Below, piece by piece: positions 9,024-18,153 of a stretch of 64,000 nucleotides of DNA. The stretch is from assembly GCF_007826885.1 (NCBI RefSeq), contig NZ_ML675578.1, positions 186,001 to 250,000 of the forward strand. Direction: 5' to 3'. Numbering within the stretch: the first letter of the stretch is position 1; each line of letters opens with the position of its first letter. The position numbers and the translations under genes were made by a program. Source of the stretch: Candidatus Nitrosocosmicus arcticus. Its GTDB lineage: Archaea; Thermoproteota; Nitrososphaeria; Nitrososphaerales; Nitrososphaeraceae. The notes under the pieces are model-generated. The model was not told the DNA's origin and made no database searches. It saw only the letters and a list, made by a program, of their open reading frames with translations.

Positions 9024-9317
9024 TTGTCACAATATGTCTTACTCATAAATTGGACGGATCAAGGGATTAGCAAGGTTAAAGAATCTTATGACCGTTATAG
9101 CTCATTTAAAGCATCGGTCGAAAAAGCAGGTGGAAAATTGATTGGAGGTTACCTTACTTTTGGAGAATACGATTATGTTATAATTATAGAAGCTCCAAAT
9201 GATGATGTAGTAATGTCACTGTTGGTCAAGGTCGGGTCATATGGGAATGTTAGAACCAAAACCTTAAAAGCATTTACAGCTGAGGAAGGAAGGAAGATTA
9301 TAAATGACATTCCATAA
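9024..9317 (+). CDS. GYD-domain protein
   Basis: 97 residues from a TTG start that gives MSQYVLLINWTDQGISKVKES, the standard beginning of GYD-domain (ferredoxin-like fold, Dabb-related) proteins. An upstream TTG at 9003 would add seven residues not typical of the family. The namesake motif appears as GGYLTFGEYDYVIIIEAP. Members are small cytoplasmic proteins of uncertain function, thought to bind ligands as oligomers. No partner gene is adjacent. Confidence 0.85.
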   Translation: MSQYVLLINWTDQGISKVKESYDRYSSFKASVEKAGGKLIGGYLTFGEYDYVIIIEAPNDDVVMSLLVKVGSYGNVRTKTLKAFTAEEGRKIINDIP

Positions 9318-9761
9318 CCTTTTTCAATAAAAACATATTGAGCATTATAATGGATTGCAAATAATAAGACAAAAACTAATTAAATAATTACAAACAATTA
9401 ATTATATTGATATTATAAAAGTGTACTCACTTTATGGTATAAATTTTAATATTATTGAAGTATGTATCAGGGGTGAGAAATAACTTAATTACTAAGTATC
9501 TGTAACATTTTCTAAATACAATTTTAGAAATATTACTAACTGTCGTAGAAAGTTTAGTTGGCAGTTTTAGGTGGACACCTCTTTTTGATTCATTCTATTT
9601 GCTTTTTACCAATTAAATAAAAGAGGCTCAATTATATGAGCCCATGTAATTAATGGGCCCAAGGGGCTTCACACCGATATCGGTTCTCTAAACTAGGTTC
9701 TAATAAATTAGACAACTAGAGAAATATAAAGATTCTATGGAGTATATGGAACAGGCCGAAA
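9318..9761. other. Intergenic stretch with a short hairpin
   Basis: No gene. A small inverted repeat GGCTCA-ATTATA-TGAGCC is at about 9626-9643, followed by GGGCCC. It is between convergent transcription units and could act as a terminator. Confidence 0.4.
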
Positions 9762-10484
9762 TTAAGAAATGGAATCTCGAATAAATAAGTCCAAGAATCC
9801 TTTCGATATCGTTCCAGATACTTCTGCATTTATTAAAAGATATTCATTTTTCACAAGATTTGGGATAGTAACAGCATCTATACGTATCTTATTTCTAAAT
9901 TTATTTGAAATATTAAAATTGAATTTAGCAAGTTCTTCATTAGTCAATTCTTTTATTTTTCTCTCTTGAGCAATTCTGTCCATTTCAACTACGCCCTCTA
10001 TTATGGTAGATCTTGATGGGGACTCTACATTTATGGCATCATTAGAAAGATAATATTCTGATAAGAATTCCATTATTGCTTTTTTTACTTTTCGTTTCTA
10101 ATCGAATATGTCCAAGAAGTATTCTGTAACTGTCCCCTGTTCAGCGTCTTCGACTTCTTTTACGATTTGTTTAAGTTGCTCATCCCTAGTTTCTGATTCC
10201 TTTAAATATTTTTTAAATATGAACCTTTTAATCATACTTGATTTGGCTATACTGAATTCCTGTATGGTTGGCGAACTATATTTTCTACCAAATATTCCAA
10301 TATATATATCCGAAGAACGAACTTCCTTTTCATTAACTTCCTTCATTGATCTAAATTTAGCTGATCGTATCTCAGAACTCACCGGATTTAAAAAGAGAGA
10401 CTTTATTGCCTTTATGACCATCAGGCGTTCACTTTCCAGTTCACCTTCTTTTGAACTAATGAAAACTTTTAATTGATCAGCCAT
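9762..10484 (-). pseudogene. DUF4062 protein interrupted by an in-frame amber codon
   Basis: The first 128 codons (10484 to 10098) encode a DUF4062 domain: KVFISSKEGELESERLMVIKA at the N-terminus and SSDIYIGIFGRKYSSPT in the middle match this TIR/NTPase-associated family. A TAG at 10100-10098 follows FLDIFD. The same frame continues without another stop through KRKVKKAIMEFLSEYYL to a natural end at 9762, and that continuation fits the expected C-terminal helix of the domain. The simplest reading is one gene of about 240 codons with a single nonsense mutation. Two separate genes are less likely because the second would start mid-helix. DUF4062 domains often sit at the N-terminus of defence or signalling STAND proteins, but here no effector follows. 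Confidence 0.75.
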
Positions 10485-10534
10485 AAATGTTCTTAATTAA
10501 CGGAGCATTATATAGATATTCATTTTAATAGGGG

Positions 10535-10576
10535 CTGTTTATACAACCAGGCTTCGAGTCCCACACTTCATCTGGT
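10535..10576 (+). repeat. tRNA-T-arm-like dispersed repeat, copy 1 (family B)
   Basis: CTGTTTATACAACCAGG followed by CTTCGAGTCCCAC and a CTTCATCTGG tail. It is related to copies at 15931, 23081 and 38935, and its tail to 37755 and 47882. The TTCGAGTCCC core resembles a tRNA T-arm. It lies just upstream of the DUF4062 gene. Confidence 0.5.
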
Positions 10577-10646
10577 TGATTACAATTTATACAAGCTAAC
10601 AAATGCTTACTGATCAAATAAGAAGACCCCAAGAAAAGATATAGAA

Positions 10647-10991
10647 TTATCTACTTTTTTTGACTATTGCCAAGAAGAACAATACCAATATACCCAGTGT
10701 CATGGCCGACGTTATGATCGATATAAACTGCATATCAAGAAACTCGATGTTTTCTTCTAATGACTCTATTAGTAGCTGAATTCCAAAAAGAGCAAAGGCT
10801 GCAGCTGCAAATAGTATTTTATTTAGTCGTGTCTTTAGATATGCAGAAATTGATAACCCAAGGAGCAATAGTGAAAAAATCCCCGTAATAGCGAGGATAA
10901 TAGTTTCCGTACTTTCAAATATATCTAATTCTAGCAACATTCCTGAATGAACAAATAACAATGATAATATCGTGTCAAAAATTACATACAT
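10647..10991 (-). CDS. Four-helix membrane protein paired with a wHTH regulator
   Basis: 114 residues with about four predicted transmembrane helices (for example TIILAITGIFSLLLLGLSI and ITSAMTLGILVLFFLAIV) and short loops. Its ATG stands two bases after the stop of the upstream regulator gene, so the two form an operon. Regulator-plus-small-membrane-protein pairs of this type recur in Thaumarchaeota and Halobacteria, where the membrane partner may sense or respond to envelope state. No specific function is known. Confidence 0.72.
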   Translation of the reverse strand: MYVIFDTILSLLFVHSGMLLELDIFESTETIILAITGIFSLLLLGLSISAYLKTRLNKILFAAAAFALFGIQLLIESLEENIEFLDMQFISIITSAMTLGILVLFFLAIVKKSR

Positions 10992-10993
10992 AA

Positions 10994-11566
10994 CTAGGTT
11001 TTATCCTCCTCCTCGTTCTCCAATTTCTCCTCCGCATTGGATAAGGATAAGAATACCTCAATCAGTCTATTACTCCATTTGTTCCAAATAGTAGGATAGT
11101 AATTTCGCATTAAAGTTGTTACATATGTAGAGGTCTTGATATCAAACATACGATATCGTTTGAAATGACCATCTCTTATTTCTTCAATTAATTTAATGGC
11201 CATCATTCGTTTTAGGTGCCAATTAGCAGAGGCTCCAGAAATTTCCACGCTATTCAAAATATCTGTTTGAGTGGGGGTTTGTTTTTCTATTATGGTCATA
11301 AGTATTTCTCTTGCAGTCTCTTGACTTAATACTTGAAGAATCTCCTTTTCATTTTCGTGAAAAATTCCAAGAGGAAAATAATGCTTATATAGACCGTTTC
11401 TAGTAGATGTGATTCTACCACTTTTTTCCAACCTATCAAGATGATATTGAGTTGTACCCATCGAAATATTCATGTCTTTTTTTATCATACGCAAATGGCT
11501 GCCTGGATTAAGCTTTATAATTTGAAGTATCATGTTGGCAGTACCTTCAAGTTCATCTCCACCCAC
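10994..11566 (-). CDS. Transcriptional regulator with two winged-helix domains
   Basis: 190 residues from a GTG start. The first wHTH covers residues 8-60 (NPGSHLRMIKKDMNISMGTTQYHLDRLEKSG). The second covers about 75-140 (TPTQTDILNSVEISGASANWHLKRMM). The SxxTxxxHLxxL-type recognition helices resemble ArsR- and MarR-like archaeal regulators. A linker and a C-terminal acidic tail (NEEEDKT) complete it. It is co-transcribed with the membrane protein that starts two bases after its stop, and its promoter faces the divergent secreted-protein gene at 11775. Confidence 0.82.
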   Translation of the reverse strand: MGGDELEGTANMILQIIKLNPGSHLRMIKKDMNISMGTTQYHLDRLEKSGRITSTRNGLYKHYFPLGIFHENEKEILQVLSQETAREILMTIIEKQTPTQTDILNSVEISGASANWHLKRMMAIKLIEEIRDGHFKRYRMFDIKTSTYVTTLMRNYYPTIWNKWSNRLIEVFLSLSNAEEKLENEEEDKT

Positions 11567-11774
11567 AATCTACCAAACCACCTTGCATGTTCATATGGTC
11601 CAAATAACTGAATCTGACAAATTCCAACTTTATATTAGTATCATGCTTTGAGTATAAAATTATTTATGGTACAAATAGCTAATTCATCTACGTTATACAC
11701 TCAGAATTATTAAACTGTATTTAGTTACTTGTATCATATTTCTTATTAAGTTAATTTGACACAAACTAAATTAA

Positions 11775-12551
11775 ATGAAAATAAATCTATTTTTGTTACC
11801 GATTAGCTTAATTTTGTTGATAATTGGATTAACAAGTATAACAAGCATGGAAGCATTTGGACAACAACCAATAGAATCTACGGAGAATCAAACTAATGGA
11901 TGGAAGAAATCATTCAACCTTGATGAATGTAATTTTTCCTCCATAGGCTCTAACGACTATATGATATTGAAACCAGGACACCAGCTTATCCTAGAAGGTA
12001 AAGAAAATGCAACCGAGGTCCGACTATCAATAACGGTCTTAAATGATACAAAAACAGTAAATGGAGTAGAAACCAGGATTGTAGAAGAGAAAAATACTGA
12101 AGATGGCGAAGTGGACGAAATAGCTAAAAACTATTTTGCTATTTGTAAACCTAGTAACGATATATTCAATTTTGGCGAGGAAGTTGATTACTATGAGAAT
12201 GGAAAGATAATAAGCCATGAAGGAGCTTGGGAAGCTGGTGTCAATGGCTCCAAGCCTGGTATAGTAATGCCTGGGAAAGTTGAACTAAATTCAAAATATT
12301 ATCAAGAAAATGCACCGGGTTTAGCTGAAGATAGATCTGAGATTATTAGTATGACAGAGACAGTAAATACGCCAGCAGGTAACTTCGACAAAGTATTAAA
12401 ATCAAAAGAAACAAATCCACTCGAGCCAGGTTCCAAAGACTATAAATTCTATGTGAAAGGAATAGGGTTTATCAAGGAAGAATCATTCAAATTGATAGAA
12501 TCGCCCGATCCTCAAATAATAACACTCGTTAAATATACCATACCTAATTGA
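11775..12551 (+). CDS. Secreted protein of unknown function
   Basis: 258 residues. There is a clear signal peptide (INLFLLPISLILLIIGL then TSMEAFGQ). The mature part starts around residue 32 and is rich in beta structure, with conserved-looking acidic and tryptophan positions (EGAWEAGVNGSKPGIVMPG) and two cysteines (ECNFSS and FAICKPS) that may form a disulfide. The pattern suggests a lipocalin-like or DUF3108-like beta barrel, but I cannot assign the family. It is divergent from the two-wHTH regulator at 11566, which could control it. Confidence 0.7.
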   Translation: MKINLFLLPISLILLIIGLTSITSMEAFGQQPIESTENQTNGWKKSFNLDECNFSSIGSNDYMILKPGHQLILEGKENATEVRLSITVLNDTKTVNGVETRIVEEKNTEDGEVDEIAKNYFAICKPSNDIFNFGEEVDYYENGKIISHEGAWEAGVNGSKPGIVMPGKVELNSKYYQENAPGLAEDRSEIISMTETVNTPAGNFDKVLKSKETNPLEPGSKDYKFYVKGIGFIKEESFKLIESPDPQIITLVKYTIPN

Positions 12552-13099
12552 AAAATAATAGTATGAACCAAACATCATTTTTTTATTAGCTAAAAAAAAT
12601 TGGATGCAGCTAATCTAAGAAATTAATAATTAGAATAGGGGTAGATCATAACCGATTCTGTAGGCCTTAAATTATAATATTATAGAAATATGATCATTTC
12701 TTATATATGTTATCCCAGATCACGTAACATTACTATTGACATCATTAATAGTTTCAGATATTATATTGTTAAGGAATTTCAAAAATATTTTGTGATTTAG
12801 TCTGTGCAAAAGCTAATCACATGTAGAATTTGCAGTTTATTAATATTATCCATTGGTTGTCTTGCCTGCCTATTGAAAAACAAAATCAAATTTTTAGTCT
12901 TAGTTATTTATAGGATCGGAATGTTCATATTGTTAATACTTTATTTGTTGAGATATTTTTTTATTAGGATTGGAAAGTATAATTGTATTTAATCTGCATT
13001 ATTATTTCAGGTCGCTTTAACTGTGAAAAACAAAAAAAAGATAAATGTATTATATAGTATTTTATTCCTTTTGAATAAACTGACCTAGAATCAATTTTA
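12552..13099. other. Intergenic stretch with one doubtful hydrophobic frame
   Basis: A GTG-started frame at 12804-12992 would encode 62 residues with a hydrophobic stretch (VLVIYRIGMFILLILYLL). In sequence this AT-rich, such frames arise by chance and no ribosome-binding site or TATA box is obvious, so it is not called as a gene. Confidence 0.3.
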
Positions 13100-13459
13100 T
13101 CAGGGAGTATCTTCTTTATCGTTTACGTCAACGTCTCCTTGTTCGTCTTCATCTTCGCCAGATCCTTCTTCTACTTCGTCATCCTCAACCGAGGCAGATC
13201 CTGTCAATATTTCCATTTGCTCATTGGCTAAGTCTAATTGTTGTCCTGCCTGCGTATTATTACCGCTGTCTAAGGCCTGGATAGCTCCATTAAGATAATT
13301 CTTGATTTGTTGTGGATCAGCAGTTTGATCAAGCGGTTGTTGTGAGACCTGTTCAGTATTATTTTGAGCATTTGCATCCATACTAGTAGCAACAGTCAAA
13401 AATAGTGTTGCTAAAATTAATGGTATTAGCCCGAAACTAAAGATTAGTTCTGTTTTCAT
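13100..13459 (-). CDS. Small secreted acidic protein
   Basis: 119 residues from the ATG at 13459 (MKTELIFSFGLIPLILATLF), which places the signal peptide at the very start; an upstream ATG would add 15 residues ahead of it. Signal cleavage is probably after ANAQ. The mature part has one predicted helical hairpin (IKNYLNGAIQALDSGNNTQAGQQLDLANEQM) and ends in a very acidic tail of Glu and Asp. Such proteins are frequent in Nitrosocosmicus-like genomes. Function is unknown. Confidence 0.72.
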   Translation of the reverse strand: MKTELIFSFGLIPLILATLFLTVATSMDANAQNNTEQVSQQPLDQTADPQQIKNYLNGAIQALDSGNNTQAGQQLDLANEQMEILTGSASVEDDEVEEGSGEDEDEQGDVDVNDKEDTP

Positions 13460-13748
13460 TGTAATCAACTTAACATAATATAGATAATAAGTAAATTGAT
13501 ACAAGGACCTAATTGTGTTTGCAGATTTAGGATTGTGAATGTCAATTTACTTTGTCATTTGTACCATAAATGTTTTATAGTTAATGGCCAAAACAAAGAA
13601 CAGATGTAAAAACAGTCATCAAGGATACATTGGGAATAGATTGCCAATCCGTTATTACCGATAATTCTGTTACGTTAATTTTTTAAAAAAAGAAATTTCT
13701 AATTATCTGTGTTTTCATCAATTCAGTTGGGGATTTCTACATTCCTTG

Positions 13749-14296
13749 TTATTTCAATTTTGCGTTTACCTTAATGATATGACTCATACTGTAGATAGCG
13801 GGACATCTCTCTTCGGCCATAGTAACCAGCTGTTGAAGTTTTTGTCCATTTGCAGTATTACCCTCGCCATCTTCATTATTATCAATACCAATTTCAAAAT
13901 TTATCCCTTCGGTAATAGGTTCATCTGAAATATCAAATGTTTTGGCAAAATTAACGTTACATTCTGCATATATCTTAGTTTATTAAGTTTGATGCCATGA
14001 CTTGATAAAATACTTACGAATGTGGTTATAAAACAGGACGCGATTCCTGCCACACAATAGCCCATAGGTCCTAATCTGTTACCGCCGCCTCCTAAGAATG
14101 ATGGCGAATCTATTTCAATTACTTCCTTACCCTTCTCATATGCTAATTCCGTTTTGAATTGGTATCCTTTTTGAGTATCAAAATTCCATTCTCCTTCCAA
14201 TTTTATTGGTTTCTTTAAAAACTGGCTGTCTTTTTGTCCGCTTTCTATTGTTTTTTGTATTTTGTCAAGGTCGATATTATTTATTAGATTTGACAT
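13749..14296 (-). pseudogene. OsmC-family protein with a single frameshift
   Basis: The first frame (14296 to about 13975) encodes the N-terminal two-thirds of an OsmC/YhfA-like protein: FLGGGGNRLGPMGYCVAGIASCF carries the cysteine position of the family. Near 13970-13978 the coding signal moves to another frame that reads ECNVNFAKTFDISDEP and continues through EERCPAIYS, with the second conserved cysteine, to a stop at 13749. One lost base would join them. OsmC proteins are dimeric peroxidases of organic hydroperoxides using those two cysteines. Both are present here, so the shift is either recent inactivation or a sequence error. Confidence 0.8.
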
Positions 14297-14689
14297 ATTG
14301 TATGATGTTATTAATTATTAATTAATGCATGCTACCCTGACAAGTCACTTTTAATAAGGTAATCACTATATCAATAAAATTATGACAATTATAGATTTAC
14401 AGTAGATTGTCATACCTACAAAGAAAAAAATTCCTGTTGGGATTCGGGGGTTGTGAATAGGTAAATGTACTAAGATAAGACTAGAAAGAAAAAACAATTT
14501 ATTTTTCTCATGGAAAACATTGAATAAGTTATTTACACCTTTAATAATAACTAATTTAGAATGGTCATGTGCTATGGTATGCAACTTAAAGAAGGCATTC
14601 ACTTAACCAATCTTGATATACCTTTATTTGTTAAACACCAAGTAAATTTATTTATCCTGTAGTTATAACAATTAAGATTCGTTTCTTTC
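14297..14689. other. Intergenic stretch
   Basis: No supported gene. A 78-codon frame on the minus strand is hydrophobic by composition only and looks like chance. Confidence 0.3.
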
Positions 14690-15187
14690 TTCTGATTCAA
14701 ATAAAAAATTATTCAACATCTTTCTTTTAGGGGTTGTAATATGGATTCAGGGTAGTCTTTGGAACTTGGATATTAAAAACGTAGCAAATAAAAGTTTGGA
14801 TACTCCCAATATGACTGCAGATTTCAACGCCAATTTCACTATGATAAAACCGATGGAAGTTTAATTCATAATCACATAATTGATAATTTCAAATCAAATG
14901 ATGTATTTTTCGCCGGCAATGACATAGTTATCGTTGGAACTTCAGACATTCTTTTTGATAAATGAACGGAGTATTCAAAGGTTCCAATGACAGTTCATCT
15001 AATGGGTAAAAAGGTATTAGGATTGATGATTGACGTGAATAAATCAGGCAGGCATCTCTCAAGTTCAAATGGAATGTTTGGAACACTTATTAGTGGAATA
15101 GGATTGGACAAATCCAACACTATTGACAAAAATAAAAATAAATTAAATGGATTAAACAATTCCACTTCTATGGATTCAATGAGATAA
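14690..15187 (+). pseudogene. Broken secreted-protein gene (frameshift plus in-frame TGA)
   Basis: The first frame reads a hydrophobic start (NIFLLGVVIWIQGSLW) and TADFNANFTMI. Then a shift near 14845 is needed to continue with YDKTDGSLIHNHIIDNF and GNDIVIVGTSDILFDK. A TGA at 14962-14964 interrupts, and the same frame goes on with TEYSKVPMTVHLMGKK and GTLISGIGLD to the end. The DG..HNH.I.NF and beta-rich pattern is that of a secreted thaumarchaeal protein family of unknown function. Two lesions make it a likely pseudogene. Confidence 0.65.
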
Positions 15188-15222
15188 TCTAATTAATTTC
15201 TGTATATCTATCGAAATAGAAA

Positions 15223-15738
15223 TTACAAAAGGGAATTGAAAAAGTCGACAAGAGGTTTTAGTATCGTGTCGGTTTCTGATAGAGGCGCAGGATGAGGAAT
15301 GAGTAAATCAAAAGAACTAACAGTAAAAGGAGTTGTATTCTTATAGAATTGTAAAATTATTCTATGTTCCCCGTCATCGGGAAAAATGTAATTAACAGAA
15401 AATTGTCCATCAGTTACAGGTATGAGTTTATTTTCAAATTTATATAATCGCCCATCGTGATTTGTAATGGTAACTCGAGTGTTCAAGTCTTCAAAAGGTT
15501 TGGAGTTATTAAGGGATGTCACTTCAAATAATATTTTTGTAATTTCATCGATAACCGGAACCATTGGTATAAGTTTTACGGTTACATTCAAATCATCTTG
15601 TTCGCTTATCCAACTATCGTTTTTAATGGTGGACTGGGTATCATTTAATGACAAAGCTTTAGAATGATATTCAAAAAATGCAAATGATATAAAAAATAAA
15701 GAAAAAACTATTATTGTCAGGTTCCTGTGCCTCAGCAT
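15223..15738 (-). CDS. Secreted Ig-like protein
   Basis: 171 residues with an N-terminal signal or anchor (LTIIVFSLFFISFAFFEY). The mature part resembles YtkA-like or similar Ig-fold domains (VPVIDEITKILFEVTSLNNSKP and GQFSVNYIFPDDGEHRIILQF). It is probably exposed on the cell surface. The C-terminus is a short helix (ILKPLVDFFNSLL). There is no operon partner. The family assignment is tentative. Confidence 0.68.
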   Translation of the reverse strand: MLRHRNLTIIVFSLFFISFAFFEYHSKALSLNDTQSTIKNDSWISEQDDLNVTVKLIPMVPVIDEITKILFEVTSLNNSKPFEDLNTRVTITNHDGRLYKFENKLIPVTDGQFSVNYIFPDDGEHRIILQFYKNTTPFTVSSFDLLIPHPAPLSETDTILKPLVDFFNSLL

Positions 15739-16157
15739 ATGTTAAATGACAGTTTAGATTATATAGAAATACGTAAAAATCAACAGATCGGTAACTATGC
15801 AATTGTTATAAAAATCTTATGTCATTTAATGTGGAACTTATGAATGTAACATACAGAATCAGAAATAAAAGCCATGAATTCGTAACATCTAAACAAATTA
15901 ACTCTATCACTTAACACAATGTTCCATATGATTAAATTCCCTATTTTTATAACAAGGCTTGGCACCTCTGTTGAAAATAAAAGCATGTGGAAATACTGTA
16001 ATGAAGTCGTACTTCGCTATCACAAGACAAATGTATAGAATAATCCACACATCCAAGTATAATCCACGAAAGAAATACTAAAATAAAAGTTTCTAATATT
16101 GTTATCTATTGTGTAATACTATTTGGTTATTCCTTCTCGCCATACTATCACATGATA
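15739..16157. other. Intergenic stretch with a partial family-B repeat
   Basis: ATTCCCTATTTTTATAAC then AAGGCTTGG at 15936-15962 matches the left half of the repeats at 23091 and 38938, without the TTCGAATCCC part. A 31-codon frame near 15820 is too short to support. Confidence 0.4.
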
Positions 16158-16772
16158 TCATATCTTAACTTTAAAAAATTTGTTATTTATTCGAAGATAT
16201 AACATCTTTAACCATTTCTCTTTCCATATGAAAACAAAGGATATTCCAACTCCGAGAAGTATTCCACCTAATACATCCAACGGGTAATGGCCACCAACAT
16301 ATACACGTGAAAAACAAACAAGAGCTGCTTCTACTACTAAAAGGACCGATATTGCTAACTCTTTGCGCGAATCTCTAAATAATATTAAAGTAATAGTAGC
16401 ACCCGCCGAGACCATTAGAGCATGACCAGATGGAAAAGAATACTCAGAATCTGCCAGCATTAAAAAATCAGCTTCAGGAACAATTGGTCTCAGTCTTTCA
16501 ATAATCTCTTTTGCCATCATACCTATGGGTACGAGAATAATCATGGTTACTAAAATGAACATTGTCGTTTTTCTACCATTTTCTTTTCCAAATATTAATA
16601 AAAAAAGAATCACCAAAACCCAAAATACCTCACGGCCATACAGGGTCAAATACATCATAAATTGATTAAGGAATTGATAGTGAGAATTATTTATTATTAG
16701 AAAAAGAGTATTATCACTGTCCAACAGGAAATTATTGCTTAGTTGGGTTCTAGGCGACACTAATATGGACAA
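16158..16772 (-). CDS. PAP2-family membrane phosphatase
   Basis: 204 residues from a TTG. All three PAP2 signature motifs are visible: KEIIERLRP (KxxxxxxRP), FPSGH, and SRVYVGGHYPLD (SRxxxxxHxxxD) with the catalytic histidines. About five transmembrane helices surround them. It probably dephosphorylates an isoprenoid or lipid phosphate on the outer membrane face. The frame remains open upstream to about 16840 and would add a first membrane helix (AVISIIVLSTFIVLSIL) that such proteins normally have, but this part has no ATG, GTG or TTG. The true start may lie upstream or the start may be damaged. It overlaps or is coupled to the small gene at 16819. Confidence 0.85.
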   Translation of the reverse strand: MSILVSPRTQLSNNFLLDSDNTLFLIINNSHYQFLNQFMMYLTLYGREVFWVLVILFLLIFGKENGRKTTMFILVTMIILVPIGMMAKEIIERLRPIVPEADFLMLADSEYSFPSGHALMVSAGATITLILFRDSRKELAISVLLVVEAALVCFSRVYVGGHYPLDVLGGILLGVGISFVFIWKEKWLKMLYLRINNKFFKVKI

Positions 16773-16818
16773 AACAATAAAAGTTGATAAAACAATTATT
16801 GAAATTACTGCATATCGC

Positions 16819-16947
16819 TTAGCCAGAAATGATCTCCTTTTCGGTTACAGCTTCACGAAGTAATTCTTTTACAGAGAATCCCATTATTGCAAATACAAGT
16901 GCTATTCCACCGATTATGAGAAATAGTGCGAGTTTTGCAGGAGACAC
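16819..16947 (-). CDS. Small single-pass membrane protein upstream of PAP2
   Basis: 42 residues from a GTG: MSPAKLALFLIIGGIALVF, then FSVKELLREAVTEKE. One transmembrane helix is followed by a charged cytoplasmic tail. Its stop TAA lies inside the extended PAP2 frame, suggesting a two-gene operon with coupling. A TATA-like TTATATTTATA (about 17030-17042, minus strand) stands upstream. Confidence 0.55.
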   Translation of the reverse strand: MSPAKLALFLIIGGIALVFAIMGFSVKELLREAVTEKEIISG

Positions 16948-17114
16948 ATCCTTAATTGAATATCTTATGGATTATTTAAATGGTACCCTGTCCACCAGCA
17001 TAGCTGCCTATTATGAATTATTCATCTAAGTTATAAATATAATTATGGTATCAAATCCATGACAAGAGTAACGAAATCAAATGAGGACAGAAATAAGTTT
17101 AAACAAGTCTTTTT

Positions 17115-17246
17115 ATGATGGCTATCATTATGGAAAAGTACTTATCTTTGTTTTCATTTTTGTTTTTTGCCACGTCCACAAGCTTCCTTTTTAGTAATGT
17201 TTCATTATCGGTTGAGACTTCTTTAGCAATAAACAAAGGGTATTAG
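17115..17246 (+). CDS. Putative tiny secreted or membrane peptide
   Basis: 43 residues with a hydrophobic N-terminal half (YLSLFSFLFFATSTSFLF) resembling a signal peptide and a short tail. Its last codons overlap the end of the convergent cupredoxin-like gene. No homologue is recognised; it may be a remnant signal peptide of a lost gene. Confidence 0.35.
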   Translation: MMAIIMEKYLSLFSFLFFATSTSFLFSNVSLSVETSLAINKGY

Positions 17247-18022
17247 CTGTAAGGCAAATCGTCGGAAACAGCTATTATTGGAGATAAAGCTTGATCTATA
17301 CTATTACTTTGAGTACCCCAAACCAAGATAGTTTGTGTTGGTCCAGTGTCCTTCTGTCCTCCCCTTATATCAGTAAATGTGTAACTGCTTAAAGTCGTAA
17401 TGCCTTCACTTTCCAAAGTAGAAATAATACTTTGAGAATCTTTTGAAGGGACCATTAATATTCCAGCAGTATTGATTGGTTGGGAACTGGCATTAGTATT
17501 CAATTGAGTATTAGTATCAGAATCAACCATGTTGATATTTCCTTCCATAATAAATGCTTCGTCTTCTTGATTTACATTATCTTCAAAATACGAATATTGT
17601 CCAGTTTGATTGAAATTTATTGTTGTATATTCACCTGATGCAAAACTCTCTGTCTCTGCAAGATTTTGAGGATTAGGAGTCTTAAATTTAATCGTATGAT
17701 CGTGGTCTACATCACCATTAAGCCATGTTATTGCTGTGCCCTTTGTAGCAGTTATTGTTTGTGGAATATACGGTTGATTGGCTAGTGGTAATTGGTCAGG
17801 AATATTCATTGACTCGTGCGCTTCGTTTGGAATTAGAATAACAAAATTTTTTATATCATTACCTAAAACAGCATTTTTTTGCTCATATACAGTCTCTGCA
17901 TCCAAAGTAGTAAAATTGTCAGTATTGTTGTCATTGATACCTTGGGCATATAAATTGCCTATACTATTTATTCCTACAAATATAGTCAAAAGTAGCAGAA
18001 ACGAAGTTAATATTTTTATCAT
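17243..18022 (-). CDS. Secreted cupredoxin-like protein lacking the cysteine ligand
   Basis: 259 residues. A signal peptide (ILTSFLLLLTIFVGIN) is followed by a plastocyanin/azurin-like domain around residues 85-165: ITATKGTAITWLNGDVDHDHT, SGEYTTINFNQTGQYSYF, then EGNINMVD. A histidine in the DHDHT segment could be a copper ligand. Where blue copper proteins have Cys-x-x-His after the GxYxY strand, this one reads YFEDNVNQEDEAF, so the cysteine is missing and type-1 copper binding is doubtful. A C-terminal domain of about 75 residues (GILMVPSKDSQSIISTLES) is not recognised. It is extracellular and divergent from the P-type ATPase. Confidence 0.7.
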   Translation of the reverse strand: MIKILTSFLLLLTIFVGINSIGNLYAQGINDNNTDNFTTLDAETVYEQKNAVLGNDIKNFVILIPNEAHESMNIPDQLPLANQPYIPQTITATKGTAITWLNGDVDHDHTIKFKTPNPQNLAETESFASGEYTTINFNQTGQYSYFEDNVNQEDEAFIMEGNINMVDSDTNTQLNTNASSQPINTAGILMVPSKDSQSIISTLESEGITTLSSYTFTDIRGGQKDTGPTQTILVWGTQSNSIDQALSPIIAVSDDLPYS

Positions 18023-18110
18023 TTAGAATCGATCTTTAATTAAAGTATCCGAATATAAAAAGGTACGGTGACTTCATATTAATTGATTAAATTCATCATA
18101 TATATTAGTA

Positions 18111-18143
18111 ATATTTATATCCTATCCCCCTCCAGAGGATAGG
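18111..18143 (+). promoter_or_regulatory. TATA box plus 7-bp-arm palindrome before the P-type ATPase
   Basis: ATATTTATAT at 18111-18120 is a TATA-like element. Directly after it come CCTATCC (18121-18127) and its exact inverse GGATAGG (18137-18143), separated by CCCTCCAGA. A palindrome overlapping the expected transcription start is a classic repressor site, and C/G tracts flanking a short palindrome are also seen in CsoR-family operators. The GGTGA at its end is the likely ribosome-binding site for the TTG at 18154. The CsoR-family protein at 22004 is a candidate ligand, by inference. Confidence 0.6.
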
Positions 18144-18153
18144 TGAGATTAAT

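Noticed and set aside
12804-12992. 62-codon hydrophobic frame
   Set aside because: Hydrophobicity follows from T-rich DNA; no promoter or ribosome-binding site is visible.
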